This document shows, piece by piece, positions 34,551 through 43,861 of a stretch of 64,000 bases of DNA (positions within the stretch are counted from its first letter, which is position 1; the number at the start of each line of letters is the position of its first letter). Source of the stretch: CAHJXG01 sp964235485 (GTDB lineage Bacteria; Pseudomonadota; Alphaproteobacteria; Acetobacterales; Acetobacteraceae); the NCBI GenBank assembly GCA_964235485.1, contig CAXSAZ010000010.1:62001-126000 (forward strand), given 5' to 3'. The translations under genes and the position numbers were made by a program. Below the pieces are notes generated by a model, which worked only from the letters and a program-made list of their open reading frames with translations, ran no database searches and was not told where the DNA came from.

Positions 34551-36662
34551 CTAGCCCACCTCCGCCCGGGCGTCCGCCAGGCGGATCGTGTTGCGCCCGG
34601 CGCGTTTCGCCTCGTAGAGCGCCGCGTCGGCCGCTTCGACCAAGGCGGCCGGTCCCTGCTGGCGGCCCGGTGCCAGCGCCGCGACGCCGACGCTGACGGT
34701 TGCAAAGCCATGTTCCGACCCGGCGTGCGGGATCGCCAGGCCGCGCACCGCGGCGCGGACGCACTCGGCCACGGCCAACGCGCCGGCGGCATCGGTGTTC
34801 GGCAGCAGGAGGGCGAACTCCTCCCCGCCGTAACGGGCCGGGAGGTCCGCCGGGCGGCGGCACCGGCCGGTGAGGACGCCGGCCAGGGCTTGCAGGCAAG
34901 CGTCGCCGCTCGGGTGGCCATAGGTGTCGTTGAACGACTTGAAGCAGTCCATGTCGAGCATGACCACCGCCAGCGGCGAGCCGATCCGCATCGCCCGGCC
35001 GTACTCCGCCCCCAACGCCTCGTCGAAGCGGCGCCGGTTCGCCAGGCGGGTCAGCCCGTCCTCCCGCGCCATCACGCGAAGCTGGCGGTTCGCCTCCTCA
35101 AGCCGTGCTTCCAGCGCCTTGCGTTCGGACACGTCCCGCAGCACCGCCACGAAGCCGCTGCCATCCTCCAGGCGGCGGTAGTTCGCCTCCATCCAAACAT
35201 AGCCGCCGTCCTTGCGCGTCGCCCGGAAGTTGGCGCGCGCCGTCGCGTCCCCCGCCAGCAGCCGCCCGAACAGCGGTTGTTCCAGCTCTTCCCAGTCGGC
35301 CGCGTGCATCAGCTCGCGGGGATGCTTGCCGATCAGTTCCGCAGGCTCGTAGCCCAGCAGGTCGCGGCAGGCCGGGGAAACATACACGCGCCGGAACTCC
35401 GGCGAGAACCGCACGATCATGTCGTTGACGTTCTCGGCCAGCAGGCGATGATGCCCTTCGCTGATGGCGAGTTCCTCCTGCATGGCGGCGATGCGCCCGT
35501 CCCGCGCTTGCAGCCGCCCGGCCATGCGGGCGAACGCCGTGCCGAGCGACGACAACTCCGCCGCCGCGCCGCGGCCCATGGCCACCCGTGCAGACAGGTC
35601 GCCCGACCCGACCAGCGCGGCCGCCTTGACCAGCGCGTCGATGGGGCGGAGCACCGTCCGCTTGGCGATGAACCAGGCGGTCAGCATGGCCACCGCGGTG
35701 GCGGCGAACGCGATCCCGATGGACAGCCAGAACCGCTGATCCGCCGCCGCCCGGATGTCGGCCTCCCGCAAGCCAATCGCGACCATAAGCCCGGTGGCAT
35801 GGCCCGGCAGGGCCGCGAAGCCGAACACGCGGCTGACCCCGTCAAGGTCCGGCGCCTGCACCGACCCACTGCCGGGCGAATTGCGGAACGCCTCAATCAC
35901 GGAATAATCAGGGAAACGCTGGCCCAGGCGGCGCGCCGCGGCCGGCGATTCCGCCAGGACGGCGCCGTCACGGCTGTCCAGCATCTGGACCAACTGGTCC
36001 GTCACTCCCACGGTTCCGTTCGACAGCCGGGCAAACCAGTCGAGGTTCAGCCCGGCGAGGATCACCCCACGCGGCGCGTCGCTGCCGGGCGAACGCCCCA
36101 GCGGGACGGCAAAGAACATGGCGGGCCTGCCGTTGGCACGGCTGATCATCACCGCGCTCATCACGACGTTTGTGGACCGGGACGCCAAAGCCTCCTGGAA
36201 ATAGGTCCGGTCCGCGACGCTCAGGCCCTTGGTGGCCGGGTTGCTGCTGCAGGCGACGATGCCGTCGGGCTGCACCACGGCCAGGCCGCTGATCCTGGGA
36301 TGGTCGGACATCATCGCGCTCAGCAAGCTGTCGCACTCGGCGCCGCCGCCGGCCTTCTGCACCTCCGGCACCCGCGCCAGCACGCGCAGCAGGCCCGATG
36401 CTTCCTGGAGCATGTCGTCCTGCTGCTCGGCCGCCACGCGGGCGAGCTGCACGACCCGGTCGCGCGCCGTGTCCACCACGCGCCGACCGTCGGCCACGGC
36501 CGAAAGCACCAGCAGCACGACCAGCGGCGTCGTCGCGGCCAGCATCAGGACCGCGAGCCGCGGCCACAGCTTGCGCGGCAAGGCGGCCGACAAAGCCCGG
36601 GCCAGCAAGGACGACGCAGGCCGCGTCGGTGTGTAGTCCAAGGGGATTGATGCACGTCGCAC
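34551..36662 (-). CDS. Membrane diguanylate cyclase with periplasmic Cache sensor, HAMP and PAS
   Basis: A 703-residue protein. Two membrane spans (about 36-57 and 312-333) enclose a dCache-like sensor with ISGLAVVQPDGIVACSSNP and RTYFQEAL. HAMP (about 335-390), PAS (about 410-520) and GGDEF (about 535-695) follow. The signature RYGGEEFALLLP is intact, so c-di-GMP synthesis is expected. I chose GTG 36662 because GGAGG lies 7 bases upstream. GTG 36698 would add 12 residues but has a poor ribosome site. The stop TAG falls within the CTAG flanking the MITE-like element. Confidence 0.93.
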   Translation of the reverse strand: MRRASIPLDYTPTRPASSLLARALSAALPRKLWPRLAVLMLAATTPLVVLLVLSAVADGRRVVDTARDRVVQLARVAAEQQDDMLQEASGLLRVLARVPEVQKAGGGAECDSLLSAMMSDHPRISGLAVVQPDGIVACSSNPATKGLSVADRTYFQEALASRSTNVVMSAVMISRANGRPAMFFAVPLGRSPGSDAPRGVILAGLNLDWFARLSNGTVGVTDQLVQMLDSRDGAVLAESPAAARRLGQRFPDYSVIEAFRNSPGSGSVQAPDLDGVSRVFGFAALPGHATGLMVAIGLREADIRAAADQRFWLSIGIAFAATAVAMLTAWFIAKRTVLRPIDALVKAAALVGSGDLSARVAMGRGAAAELSSLGTAFARMAGRLQARDGRIAAMQEELAISEGHHRLLAENVNDMIVRFSPEFRRVYVSPACRDLLGYEPAELIGKHPRELMHAADWEELEQPLFGRLLAGDATARANFRATRKDGGYVWMEANYRRLEDGSGFVAVLRDVSERKALEARLEEANRQLRVMAREDGLTRLANRRRFDEALGAEYGRAMRIGSPLAVVMLDMDCFKSFNDTYGHPSGDACLQALAGVLTGRCRRPADLPARYGGEEFALLLPNTDAAGALAVAECVRAAVRGLAIPHAGSEHGFATVSVGVAALAPGRQQGPAALVEAADAALYEAKRAGRNTIRLADARAEVG

Positions 36663-36789
36663 GATTGGCCTCCGTCCAGCGTGGGAGAGCGGCCCCACGC
36701 TTCGGTTATTATGCTCACGGGAGCGTTACAGAATCCCTAACGGCATGGGGGCGGTTGCCCCGGGCCGGCGGAGGCCGCATCCTGCCGCG

Positions 36790-37503
36790 ATGCCCGGCCC
36801 CGTGCGCGAAATCCTGGCCTTGCCCACCGGCCCCACCGCCGTGCTGTGGCGGCGCAGCGCCCGCGCCCGCAAGGTCAGCCTGCGCATCGACCCTCGGGGC
36901 GGCGGCGTGGTCGTCACCCTGCCGCTCCGCGCCGCGGAGGCCGCGGGCCTCGCGCTGCTGCGGGACCATGCCGCCTGGGTCGCCGACCGCCTGGCCCGGC
37001 TGCCGGACCCGGTGCTGTTCACGGAAGGCGCCGTCATTCCCATCGGCGGCCTGCCGCACCGCATCCGCCATGTGCCGGGCGGGCGCGGCGGCGCTTCCAT
37101 CGAGGCGGGCGCGCTTCTGGTGTATGGCGCGCCGGAGTTCCTATCCCGCCGCGTGGCCGACTTCCTGCGGGCCGAGGCGCGGCGGCGGCTTTCGGCCCTG
37201 GCCGTCGCCAAGGCCGCGGCCGCCCGGCTCACGCCGCGGCGCGTGGTGGTCAAGGACACGCGCACCCGCTGGGGAAGCTGCACCGCGGACGGGACCTTGA
37301 TGTTCTGCTGGCGCCTGGTGATGGCACCGCCGCTTGTGCAGGACTACGTGGTCGGGCACGAGGTCGCGCACCTCCGCCACATGGACCATGGCCCGGGCTT
37401 CTGGGCGCTGGTGGCGCAGCTCACGCCGCACAAGCGGTTCGCGACGCAATGGCTCGATGCCCACGGCCCCGGCCTGATGCGGGTGGGCGCGCCCGGCCAG
37501 TGA
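36790..37503 (+). CDS. YgjP-like (M48/DUF45) metallopeptidase
   Basis: A 237-residue protein with the zinc motif HEVAHLRHMDHGPGFW (H-E-x-x-H plus downstream His) and the upstream VKDTRTRWGSC typical of YgjP/DUF45. RKVSLRIDPRGGGVVVTLP is the conserved N-terminal block. I use ATG 36790 where similarity begins. An ATG at 36745 in frame would add 15 Arg/Pro-rich residues. Physiological role not known. It is divergent from the diguanylate cyclase. Confidence 0.87.
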   Translation: MPGPVREILALPTGPTAVLWRRSARARKVSLRIDPRGGGVVVTLPLRAAEAAGLALLRDHAAWVADRLARLPDPVLFTEGAVIPIGGLPHRIRHVPGGRGGASIEAGALLVYGAPEFLSRRVADFLRAEARRRLSALAVAKAAAARLTPRRVVVKDTRTRWGSCTADGTLMFCWRLVMAPPLVQDYVVGHEVAHLRHMDHGPGFWALVAQLTPHKRFATQWLDAHGPGLMRVGAPGQ

Positions 37504-37524
37504 CGCCGGGCGCGCTACCGGCGG

Positions 37525-40302
37525 CTACCGCTTGGCCTTGATCCGATCCCGCAAGGACCAGGCGGCGGCGCGGTCGTCGAAGTCGGCGGCGTCGCCCAGG
37601 ATGGCCTCCAGGGTTTGCATCGCTTCCTCCGGCTTGCCCACGGCGTTCAGGGCGCTGGCCAGGTGGAACTTGACGGTCCGGTCGCTGGGGCGGAGCCGTG
37701 CGGCTTCCTGCAGCAGCGGCAGGGCGTCCGCCGCCGCCCCTTCCTTGGTCATGATCCAGCCCAGCGTGTCCGAGGTTTCCCCGGACGGCGCCAGCAGGTG
37801 GGCGCGCTGCGCCAGGCCGCGCGCCCGGGCATCGCCTTTAGACTGATAAACCCAGGCGAGGTTGTTCAGCGCAATCGCGTCGTTCGGCCGCTTGTTGAGC
37901 ACGGTTTGCAGGTGCTGCTCGGCTTCCTGCTTGCGCCCGGCGGAGATGTCGAGGGTCGCGAGCATCTGGGTCGCGTCGGCGTCGTCGGGATGCTGCAGGA
38001 GCCACGCCTGCAACTGCTGCGCGGCCTGCTCCTGCCCGCCGCCCGACGCCAGCGCGCCCGCGGTGCGCAGCACCAGCGCCGTGGAGGGGTTCGCCTTCAA
38101 CTCGGCGGCGAAGGCCTGGGCGGCGTCGCCGTAGCGGCGGGCGCCCATGAAGGTGTCGCCCTTGATGACCGATGACGCCGGCAGGTTGGCCGGGTCGCGC
38201 CGCAGCTCGTCCGCCGTCGCCAGCGCCGCGGTGATGCCCCCCTTGCGCTGCGCGGCGAAGATCAGCGTGTTCATCATGCCGAGGTTGCCCGGCGACAGCT
38301 TGAGGCCTTCCCGCAGCGCCGCCTCCGCGCTGTCCAGGTCGTTGGTGTTCAGCGCCAGTGTGACCAGCGCCCGCCGGGTTTCCAGGTCGCCCGGCGTGCC
38401 CGCGAGGATCTGCCGGTAGGACGCCTTGGCGCCCTGCATGTCGCCGTCCGCGGCCTGCGCCCGCGCCTGCGCTGCGAGCAGCACCGGCGGCGGCGGGCCG
38501 CTTTCAAGCGCCTGGCGCACCACGTCCAACGCCTTGCGCGGCTCCTTGGCCTTGACCTGCAGGTCCACCAGGGCCGCGGTCAGGGCCGGGGACGGGGCCA
38601 CGGTCCGCGCGGCCTGCACGGCCGCGATGGCTTCCGGCAGCTTGTTGTCCCCCACCAGGGATTGCACGAGCGGCGTCAGCGCTTCGAGGTCGGCCCGGTT
38701 CTTGGCCAGCAGCCCGTTCAGCACCGCCTCCGCTTCCGGCTTGCGGCCTTGCAGGACCAGCACCTTGCCGAGGTTCACGCGCGCCATGTCGGAGGCCGGG
38801 AACGTGTCCGCCACCGCGGCGAACTGCGCCCGCGCGCCTTCCAGGTCCATGCGCGCCAGCTTGACCATGCCGGTCAGAATGCCGACCATCTCCGTTTCGC
38901 CGTTCTGCTGGCGCAGACGGTCGAGCGCGGCCTGCGCCTTTTCGACATCGCCCGCGCCCAGCGCGGTGGCGACCAGCGCTTCGCCGGTGTCGGGCTGCCT
39001 CGGCTGGATGTCCAGCGCTTTTTCCAGCGCCGCCGTGGCGCCCGACATGTCGCCGAGCTGCATCCGGGTGGAGGCCAGCCGCGTCAGGATTTCGGGGCTG
39101 CTCGGCGCGAGCGACGCCGCTTCCTGGAAGGTACGGGACGCGAGCTGCGACTGGCCCTGGACCGCGTAGGCCCGGCCCAGCAGGTCCAGCGTTTCCGCCG
39201 TGTTCGCCCCGGCGGCAATCGCCCTGTTCAGCACCGCCACCGCGCGCTCCGGCCGCTGCGCGCCCAGCTCGACGCGGGCCAGCAGGCGCGCGCCGTCGAA
39301 ATCCGTCGGCGCCTGCGCGACGTAGCGGAGCGCCGCGTCCACCGCCTGCTCGGTTTGGCCGAGGTTGGACTTGATGAGCGCCTGGAAATACAGCCCGCGC
39401 GGGAAGCGCTGGATCACCCCCGAAAGCTGCTCCAACGCGAGGTCCGCGTCGGCATAGCGCCCGGCGCGCACGTACAGCACCATGTTGAGATACACCGCCC
39501 CGGCGTTCTGCGGCTCGGCCGCCAGGACCTTGTTGACATCGGCCCGCGCCTTCACGTCTTCCCCGGCCACGAGGTACTGGTTGGCCCGCTCCAGCAACAT
39601 GCCGAGCGAGCTGGGCGCGGCGGCGACCGCGCGTTCCAAGTATTCAAGCGCCCCGGCCTCGTTCCCCTTGGCGGCCAGCAACTGCCCTTTCAGCACCAGC
39701 GCGTCCGCCCGCGTCTCGTTGAGCGCCAACACGCGGTCCACCTGGCGCTCGGCGCCCGACAGGTCCTGTTCCTTGATGAAAATCCGGGCCAGGGTCAGCG
39801 CGGCATCCTGGTTGTCCGGCGCCAGCCGTTGCGCCTCCGTCAGGCTGGCCCGCGCGTCGGCGTCGTTGTTCATGCCGATCTGCGCCATGGCGCGCATGAC
39901 GTGGGTTTTCGCCGCTTCCCCCGGCTCAGCGTCCGGGGCCACCTTCACCTCGGACAGCACGTCCGCGAAGCGCCCCTGCGCCAGGTAGGATTGCGCCAGC
40001 AGCGGGACGATCAGCTTGCGGTCGCAGTTCAGCTCGCAGGCGATCTTCAGCTCCTTTTCCGCCGCAACCGGATCGGAGGCCTGCAACTGGAGCTGCGCCA
40101 AGCGCAGGTGGGCTTCGGCGTTGCGCGGATCGGCCTTGACCGCGTTGCGCAGCTCGATCTGCGCGGCGCGCAGGTCGCCCTTCTGCAGCAGGATGCGCGC
40201 GTTGCGGATGGGGTCGCCCGTGTGGCCGAGCAAATACCATCCCCCGCCGGCGGCGGCGGCCACGGCGACGGCGGCGAGAGCGGGAAGCAGGAGCTTTCTC
40301 AT
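37525..40302 (-). CDS. prsT: XrtA/PEP-CTERM system TPR-repeat protein PrsT
   Basis: A 925-residue protein. One N-terminal hydrophobic segment (residues 4-25) is followed by about 20 tetratricopeptide repeats along the whole length (for example DPRNAEAHLRLAQLQLQASD, RPNDAIALNNLAWVYQSKGD). Length and position after prsR-prsK match the PEP-CTERM system TPR protein PrsT. Family members are often described as lipoproteins, but no lipobox cysteine is visible here (AAAAGGGWYLLGH), so this one looks membrane-anchored instead. The ATG overlaps the prsR stop. Presumed scaffold or assembly factor for exopolysaccharide or PEP-CTERM protein export. Confidence 0.9.
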   Translation of the reverse strand: MRKLLLPALAAVAVAAAAGGGWYLLGHTGDPIRNARILLQKGDLRAAQIELRNAVKADPRNAEAHLRLAQLQLQASDPVAAEKELKIACELNCDRKLIVPLLAQSYLAQGRFADVLSEVKVAPDAEPGEAAKTHVMRAMAQIGMNNDADARASLTEAQRLAPDNQDAALTLARIFIKEQDLSGAERQVDRVLALNETRADALVLKGQLLAAKGNEAGALEYLERAVAAAPSSLGMLLERANQYLVAGEDVKARADVNKVLAAEPQNAGAVYLNMVLYVRAGRYADADLALEQLSGVIQRFPRGLYFQALIKSNLGQTEQAVDAALRYVAQAPTDFDGARLLARVELGAQRPERAVAVLNRAIAAGANTAETLDLLGRAYAVQGQSQLASRTFQEAASLAPSSPEILTRLASTRMQLGDMSGATAALEKALDIQPRQPDTGEALVATALGAGDVEKAQAALDRLRQQNGETEMVGILTGMVKLARMDLEGARAQFAAVADTFPASDMARVNLGKVLVLQGRKPEAEAVLNGLLAKNRADLEALTPLVQSLVGDNKLPEAIAAVQAARTVAPSPALTAALVDLQVKAKEPRKALDVVRQALESGPPPPVLLAAQARAQAADGDMQGAKASYRQILAGTPGDLETRRALVTLALNTNDLDSAEAALREGLKLSPGNLGMMNTLIFAAQRKGGITAALATADELRRDPANLPASSVIKGDTFMGARRYGDAAQAFAAELKANPSTALVLRTAGALASGGGQEQAAQQLQAWLLQHPDDADATQMLATLDISAGRKQEAEQHLQTVLNKRPNDAIALNNLAWVYQSKGDARARGLAQRAHLLAPSGETSDTLGWIMTKEGAAADALPLLQEAARLRPSDRTVKFHLASALNAVGKPEEAMQTLEAILGDAADFDDRAAAWSLRDRIKAKR

Positions 40303-41741
40303 CGGTTCCAGCCTGTGTTCGGGGACAAGACGTCTTGCACGGCGGCGTCCTCGGCGCCCGGCGCGTCGGCGCCGTCCGCCGATAGGCCGTGCGCTTCCAG
40401 CAGCGCGTAAAGGGTCGGGCGGCTGATGCCGAGCAGGCGCGCGGCGGTGGCCAACGTCCCGTCGCTGCGGGCCAGCGCGCGCTGCACCACGTCGCGCTCG
40501 GCCCGCGCGCGGGCGGTGCGCAGGTCGTAGGCGGTCATGTCCTCCTGGCCCGGCGCCAATTCCAGGTCGGCCGCGGACACCAGCCGCCCCTCGCTCATCA
40601 GCACGGCGCGCTTCACCCGGTTCTCCAGCTCCCGGATGTTGCCGGGCCAGGGGTGGGCGGCGAGCGCCGCCATCGCGTCCTCGGTGAAGCCGCGCACCGG
40701 GCGGCCGAACTCCCCGGCGAAACGGGCCAGGAAGTGCCGGGCCAGCAGCAGCGTGTCGCCGCCACGGTCGCGCAGCGGCGGGATGCGCAGCGTCACCGGG
40801 TTCAGCCGGTAGAACAGGTCGCCGCGGAACCGGCCCCCCTCCACCTGGTCCTGCAGGGCCTGGTTGGTCGCCGACACCACGCGCACGTCCACCTGGATCG
40901 GCTGCCGTCCGCCGATGCGCTCCACCCGCTGGTCCTGCAGGAAGCGCAGCAGCTTGACCTGCAGCGTGTGCGGCAGGTCGCCGATCTCGTCCAGAAAGAG
41001 CGTGCCCTTGTTCGCCAGCTCGATCTTGCCGAGCGTCTGCTTCACCGCGCCGGTGAAGGCCCCGCGCTCATGGCCGAACAGCTCGCTTTCCAGCAGCGCC
41101 TCGGGGATCGCGCCGCAGTTGATCGCGACGAAGGGCTGCCGCGCCCGCGGGCCCAAGTCGTGCAGCGCCCGGGCCAGCGCCTCCTTGCCGGTGCCGCTTT
41201 CGCCGAGCAGCAGGGCGGACACGTTGGCCGCCGCCAGCTTCACGATGTCGCGGCACAGCTTGAGCATACCGGGGTCGGCGGTGACGATGTTCTTGATCGG
41301 GGACGGCAAGGGCGTGTCCGACAAGCGCCGGTTCTCGTCCTCCAAGGTGCGCAGGCGCAGGCTGCGCTCGACGATGGTGCCGAGCATCCCGATGTCGATG
41401 GGCTTTTCGCAGAAGTCGTAGGCCCCGGCGGCGACCGCCCGCAGCGCGTGCGCCCGGTCGCCGTGGCTGGTGGCGACGATCACCTTGGTGTTGGGCGCTT
41501 GCCGGGCCAGGCTGTCCAGGGTGGCGAACCCCTCGCTCACGCCGTCCGGGTCGGGCGGCAGGCCGAGGTCCATGATGGCGACCGCCGGGCGCTCCTTTTG
41601 CGCGACGGCCAGCGCCTGCAGCCGGGTGTGGGCGAACACCACCTCGCAGGACGGGAAAGCCCAGCGGTACTGGCTGCACAGGCCCACGTCATCCTCGACG
41701 ATGAGCAGCTTTGGGAGCAGCTTCGGCAGCGGCGCGTTCAC
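40299..41741 (-). CDS. prsR: PEP-CTERM/XrtA system sigma-54-dependent response regulator PrsR
   Basis: A 480-residue NtrC-type activator. The receiver domain has phospho-acceptor Asp58 (AIMDLGLP) and acidic pocket VEDD. An AAA+ domain (about 155-385) contains Walker A GESGTGKE and the sigma-54 contact loop GAFTGA. A Fis-type helix-turn-helix ends the protein (ATAARLLGISRPTLYALLEA). The GTG at 41741 overlaps the prsK stop with GGGGAGG upstream. It is the expected partner of PrsK in controlling PEP-CTERM and exopolysaccharide genes through sigma-54 promoters. Confidence 0.95.
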   Translation of the reverse strand: MNAPLPKLLPKLLIVEDDVGLCSQYRWAFPSCEVVFAHTRLQALAVAQKERPAVAIMDLGLPPDPDGVSEGFATLDSLARQAPNTKVIVATSHGDRAHALRAVAAGAYDFCEKPIDIGMLGTIVERSLRLRTLEDENRRLSDTPLPSPIKNIVTADPGMLKLCRDIVKLAAANVSALLLGESGTGKEALARALHDLGPRARQPFVAINCGAIPEALLESELFGHERGAFTGAVKQTLGKIELANKGTLFLDEIGDLPHTLQVKLLRFLQDQRVERIGGRQPIQVDVRVVSATNQALQDQVEGGRFRGDLFYRLNPVTLRIPPLRDRGGDTLLLARHFLARFAGEFGRPVRGFTEDAMAALAAHPWPGNIRELENRVKRAVLMSEGRLVSAADLELAPGQEDMTAYDLRTARARAERDVVQRALARSDGTLATAARLLGISRPTLYALLEAHGLSADGADAPGAEDAAVQDVLSPNTGWNR

Positions 41742-43855
41742 CGCCCGGCCTCCCCGGTCAGCGCCAAACCGCGGGCCGCCCATTCCACGGGCGGCCCGGC
41801 GACCCCCTCCTGCCCGTCCGGCGCCGCGTGGCCCGGCGTGTCGGCGCGCGGCAACACCAGGCGCATCGTCGTGCCGGCGCCGGGCGCGCTGATGGCCTGC
41901 ACGTCGCCGCCGCCTTCCCGCAGCAGCTCCCGCGCTTGCCAGGCGCCGATGCCGGAGCCTTGGCGCTTGGAGGTGCCGAAGGGTTGGAACAACTCGTCCC
42001 GGATGAATTCGGAGGTCATGCCGCAGCCCTTGTCGATGATGTCGATGACGACCTGCCGCGCCTCGTGCCGCACGCGGACCAGCACGGGCAGCGTGTTGGA
42101 CGCCTCGATCGCGTTGTTCAGCAGGTGGGTGACGGCGGTGTCGAACGCATCGGGACTGATCGCCACGGTTGCCGTCGATCCATCGTGCTCAAGCGTGAGC
42201 GCCGTACGGCGCACCCGGCGATAGGTGGCGAGCAGCGCCTCCAGCCGCGGCAAGGGTGCGAGCGCCGCGCACACCCGGTCGGCCGCCGGCGCGTCCAGCC
42301 GGCGCAGCAGGGCGGCGATCTTCTGCACGGACGCGCCCACCGTTTCCAGCATGTCGCGCTGGAACTCCGGGTTGGCGATGTGGCGCTCGGCGTTGGACAG
42401 CAGCAGGGAGAGTTGGCTCGACACGTTCTTGATGTCGTGCGCGACAAAGGCGAACCGCTTGCCGTACTCGTGCAACTGCCGGGTTTGCAGGAGGACGCGG
42501 GTGGCGCGCTGTTCCGCGACGAAGCCTGCGGCCTCGCGGCCCACGATGCGCAGCAGGTCGAACACCTCCTGGTCCAGCTCGAACGGCGCCCGCGGCGGCC
42601 CGGCCAGCACGAAGCCGATCTGCTGGTCGCCGTCCACCAGCGGCACCGCCAGCCACAGCCGGCCGAGTTGGTCCAGCGGCGGCTCGCTTGCGCCTTCCAG
42701 TACGGTGATCCACCCGCCGCCGCGCATGGCGGCCACCACGGAATGGTCCGGCGGCACCGGGCTGGCGGCCGGCATGTTCCACGACCCCGACCATTGGAAC
42801 GCTTCCGCGCCGTTGTCGCGCAGGAACAGCGCGCCCTGGGGGCTGTCCACCACGTCCGCCAGGGCGCGGATCACCCTTGTGTGCAGCGCCGCCCGGCCCT
42901 GAGACTTCGTGGCCGACAACGTGTCGATGCAGTCCAGCCATTGCTGGCGGTAGTCGTAGCGGCGGGCGAAGAAGTGCTCGACCACCGTGCGGCGCAGGCG
43001 GGAGCGGGCGGAGCCGGAGGTGAGCAGCAGGCCGATGCCGATCAGCGCCGCAAAGGCCATGCTGGCCTCGGCCATCCAGGCCCAATCGGCGCCGAACTGC
43101 CGGAACGCTTCGCCCGCGGCCGCCAGCGCCAGCAGCACCGCGCCGCTCAGGATCAGCGTGGCGCTGTGGAACACGGCGGTGTGGGACAGTTGCAGGCCCG
43201 GCCGCCAGCGCCGGTCGCGCGCCGCGGCGGCCACCAGCGGCGGCGCCACGATGATGACGGCGATGGCGTGGGCGCCGGTCAGCGACGCCGACGCCTGCTG
43301 GAACAGCACCAGGTCGGCGCAAAGCACCATGTCGAAGCACGCGAGGCCGCCCAGCAGGACGCAGGGCAGCGCGACATGCCACCGGTAATGGTCCGGCAGG
43401 TTGAGGTAAACGTTCTCGATCAGCAGCAGCTCGCACACCGCGACGCCGAGGCGGACCACCATGCCGAGGGACAGGATCGACGGCCGCGCCACGCCGTAGC
43501 GGTCCACCACCACGGCCGCCGCCGCGGCGAGAACCGCAACCGCGCCCGCCGCCGCGAAGGCGCGCCCAGCCGGGCCGGACGGCACGAAGCGGTTGTACAG
43601 ATGCAGGACGAAGCCGTACCAGGACAGCACCCGCAGGTAGTCGAGCGCGTCGCACAGAGCGCGCCAACTCTCTACTGGCAGCGCGTGCCAGCCCTTCGGC
43701 GGCGGCACGGCGTTGACGCCGGCCCAAGCCGCCGTCACCAGACAGCACGCGATCAGCAGCAGGCCCGTCCGATGCCGCGACCGCACCGCGATGCACGCCG
43801 GGAGCACGAGGTAGGCCGCGGCACAAGCGCCGTGAAGGACTTGCTCCGTTGGCAT
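41738..43855 (-). CDS. prsK: PEP-CTERM/XrtA system histidine kinase PrsK
   Basis: A 705-residue sensor kinase. The first 300 residues contain about eight membrane spans. A GAF-like region follows (about 320-470). The phospho-acceptor is in FVAHDIKNVSSQLSLLL, and the ATPase domain has HLLNNAIEAS, DKGCGM and GSGIGAWQAR boxes. This membrane-GAF-kinase layout beside a PrsR-type regulator and exosortase genes identifies PrsK. The gene starts 6 bases after the glycosyltransferase stop, so signal sensing and synthesis genes share a transcript. Confidence 0.94.
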   Translation of the reverse strand: MPTEQVLHGACAAAYLVLPACIAVRSRHRTGLLLIACCLVTAAWAGVNAVPPPKGWHALPVESWRALCDALDYLRVLSWYGFVLHLYNRFVPSGPAGRAFAAAGAVAVLAAAAAVVVDRYGVARPSILSLGMVVRLGVAVCELLLIENVYLNLPDHYRWHVALPCVLLGGLACFDMVLCADLVLFQQASASLTGAHAIAVIIVAPPLVAAAARDRRWRPGLQLSHTAVFHSATLILSGAVLLALAAAGEAFRQFGADWAWMAEASMAFAALIGIGLLLTSGSARSRLRRTVVEHFFARRYDYRQQWLDCIDTLSATKSQGRAALHTRVIRALADVVDSPQGALFLRDNGAEAFQWSGSWNMPAASPVPPDHSVVAAMRGGGWITVLEGASEPPLDQLGRLWLAVPLVDGDQQIGFVLAGPPRAPFELDQEVFDLLRIVGREAAGFVAEQRATRVLLQTRQLHEYGKRFAFVAHDIKNVSSQLSLLLSNAERHIANPEFQRDMLETVGASVQKIAALLRRLDAPAADRVCAALAPLPRLEALLATYRRVRRTALTLEHDGSTATVAISPDAFDTAVTHLLNNAIEASNTLPVLVRVRHEARQVVIDIIDKGCGMTSEFIRDELFQPFGTSKRQGSGIGAWQARELLREGGGDVQAISAPGAGTTMRLVLPRADTPGHAAPDGQEGVAGPPVEWAARGLALTGEAGR

Positions 43856-43861
43856 CGGCCT

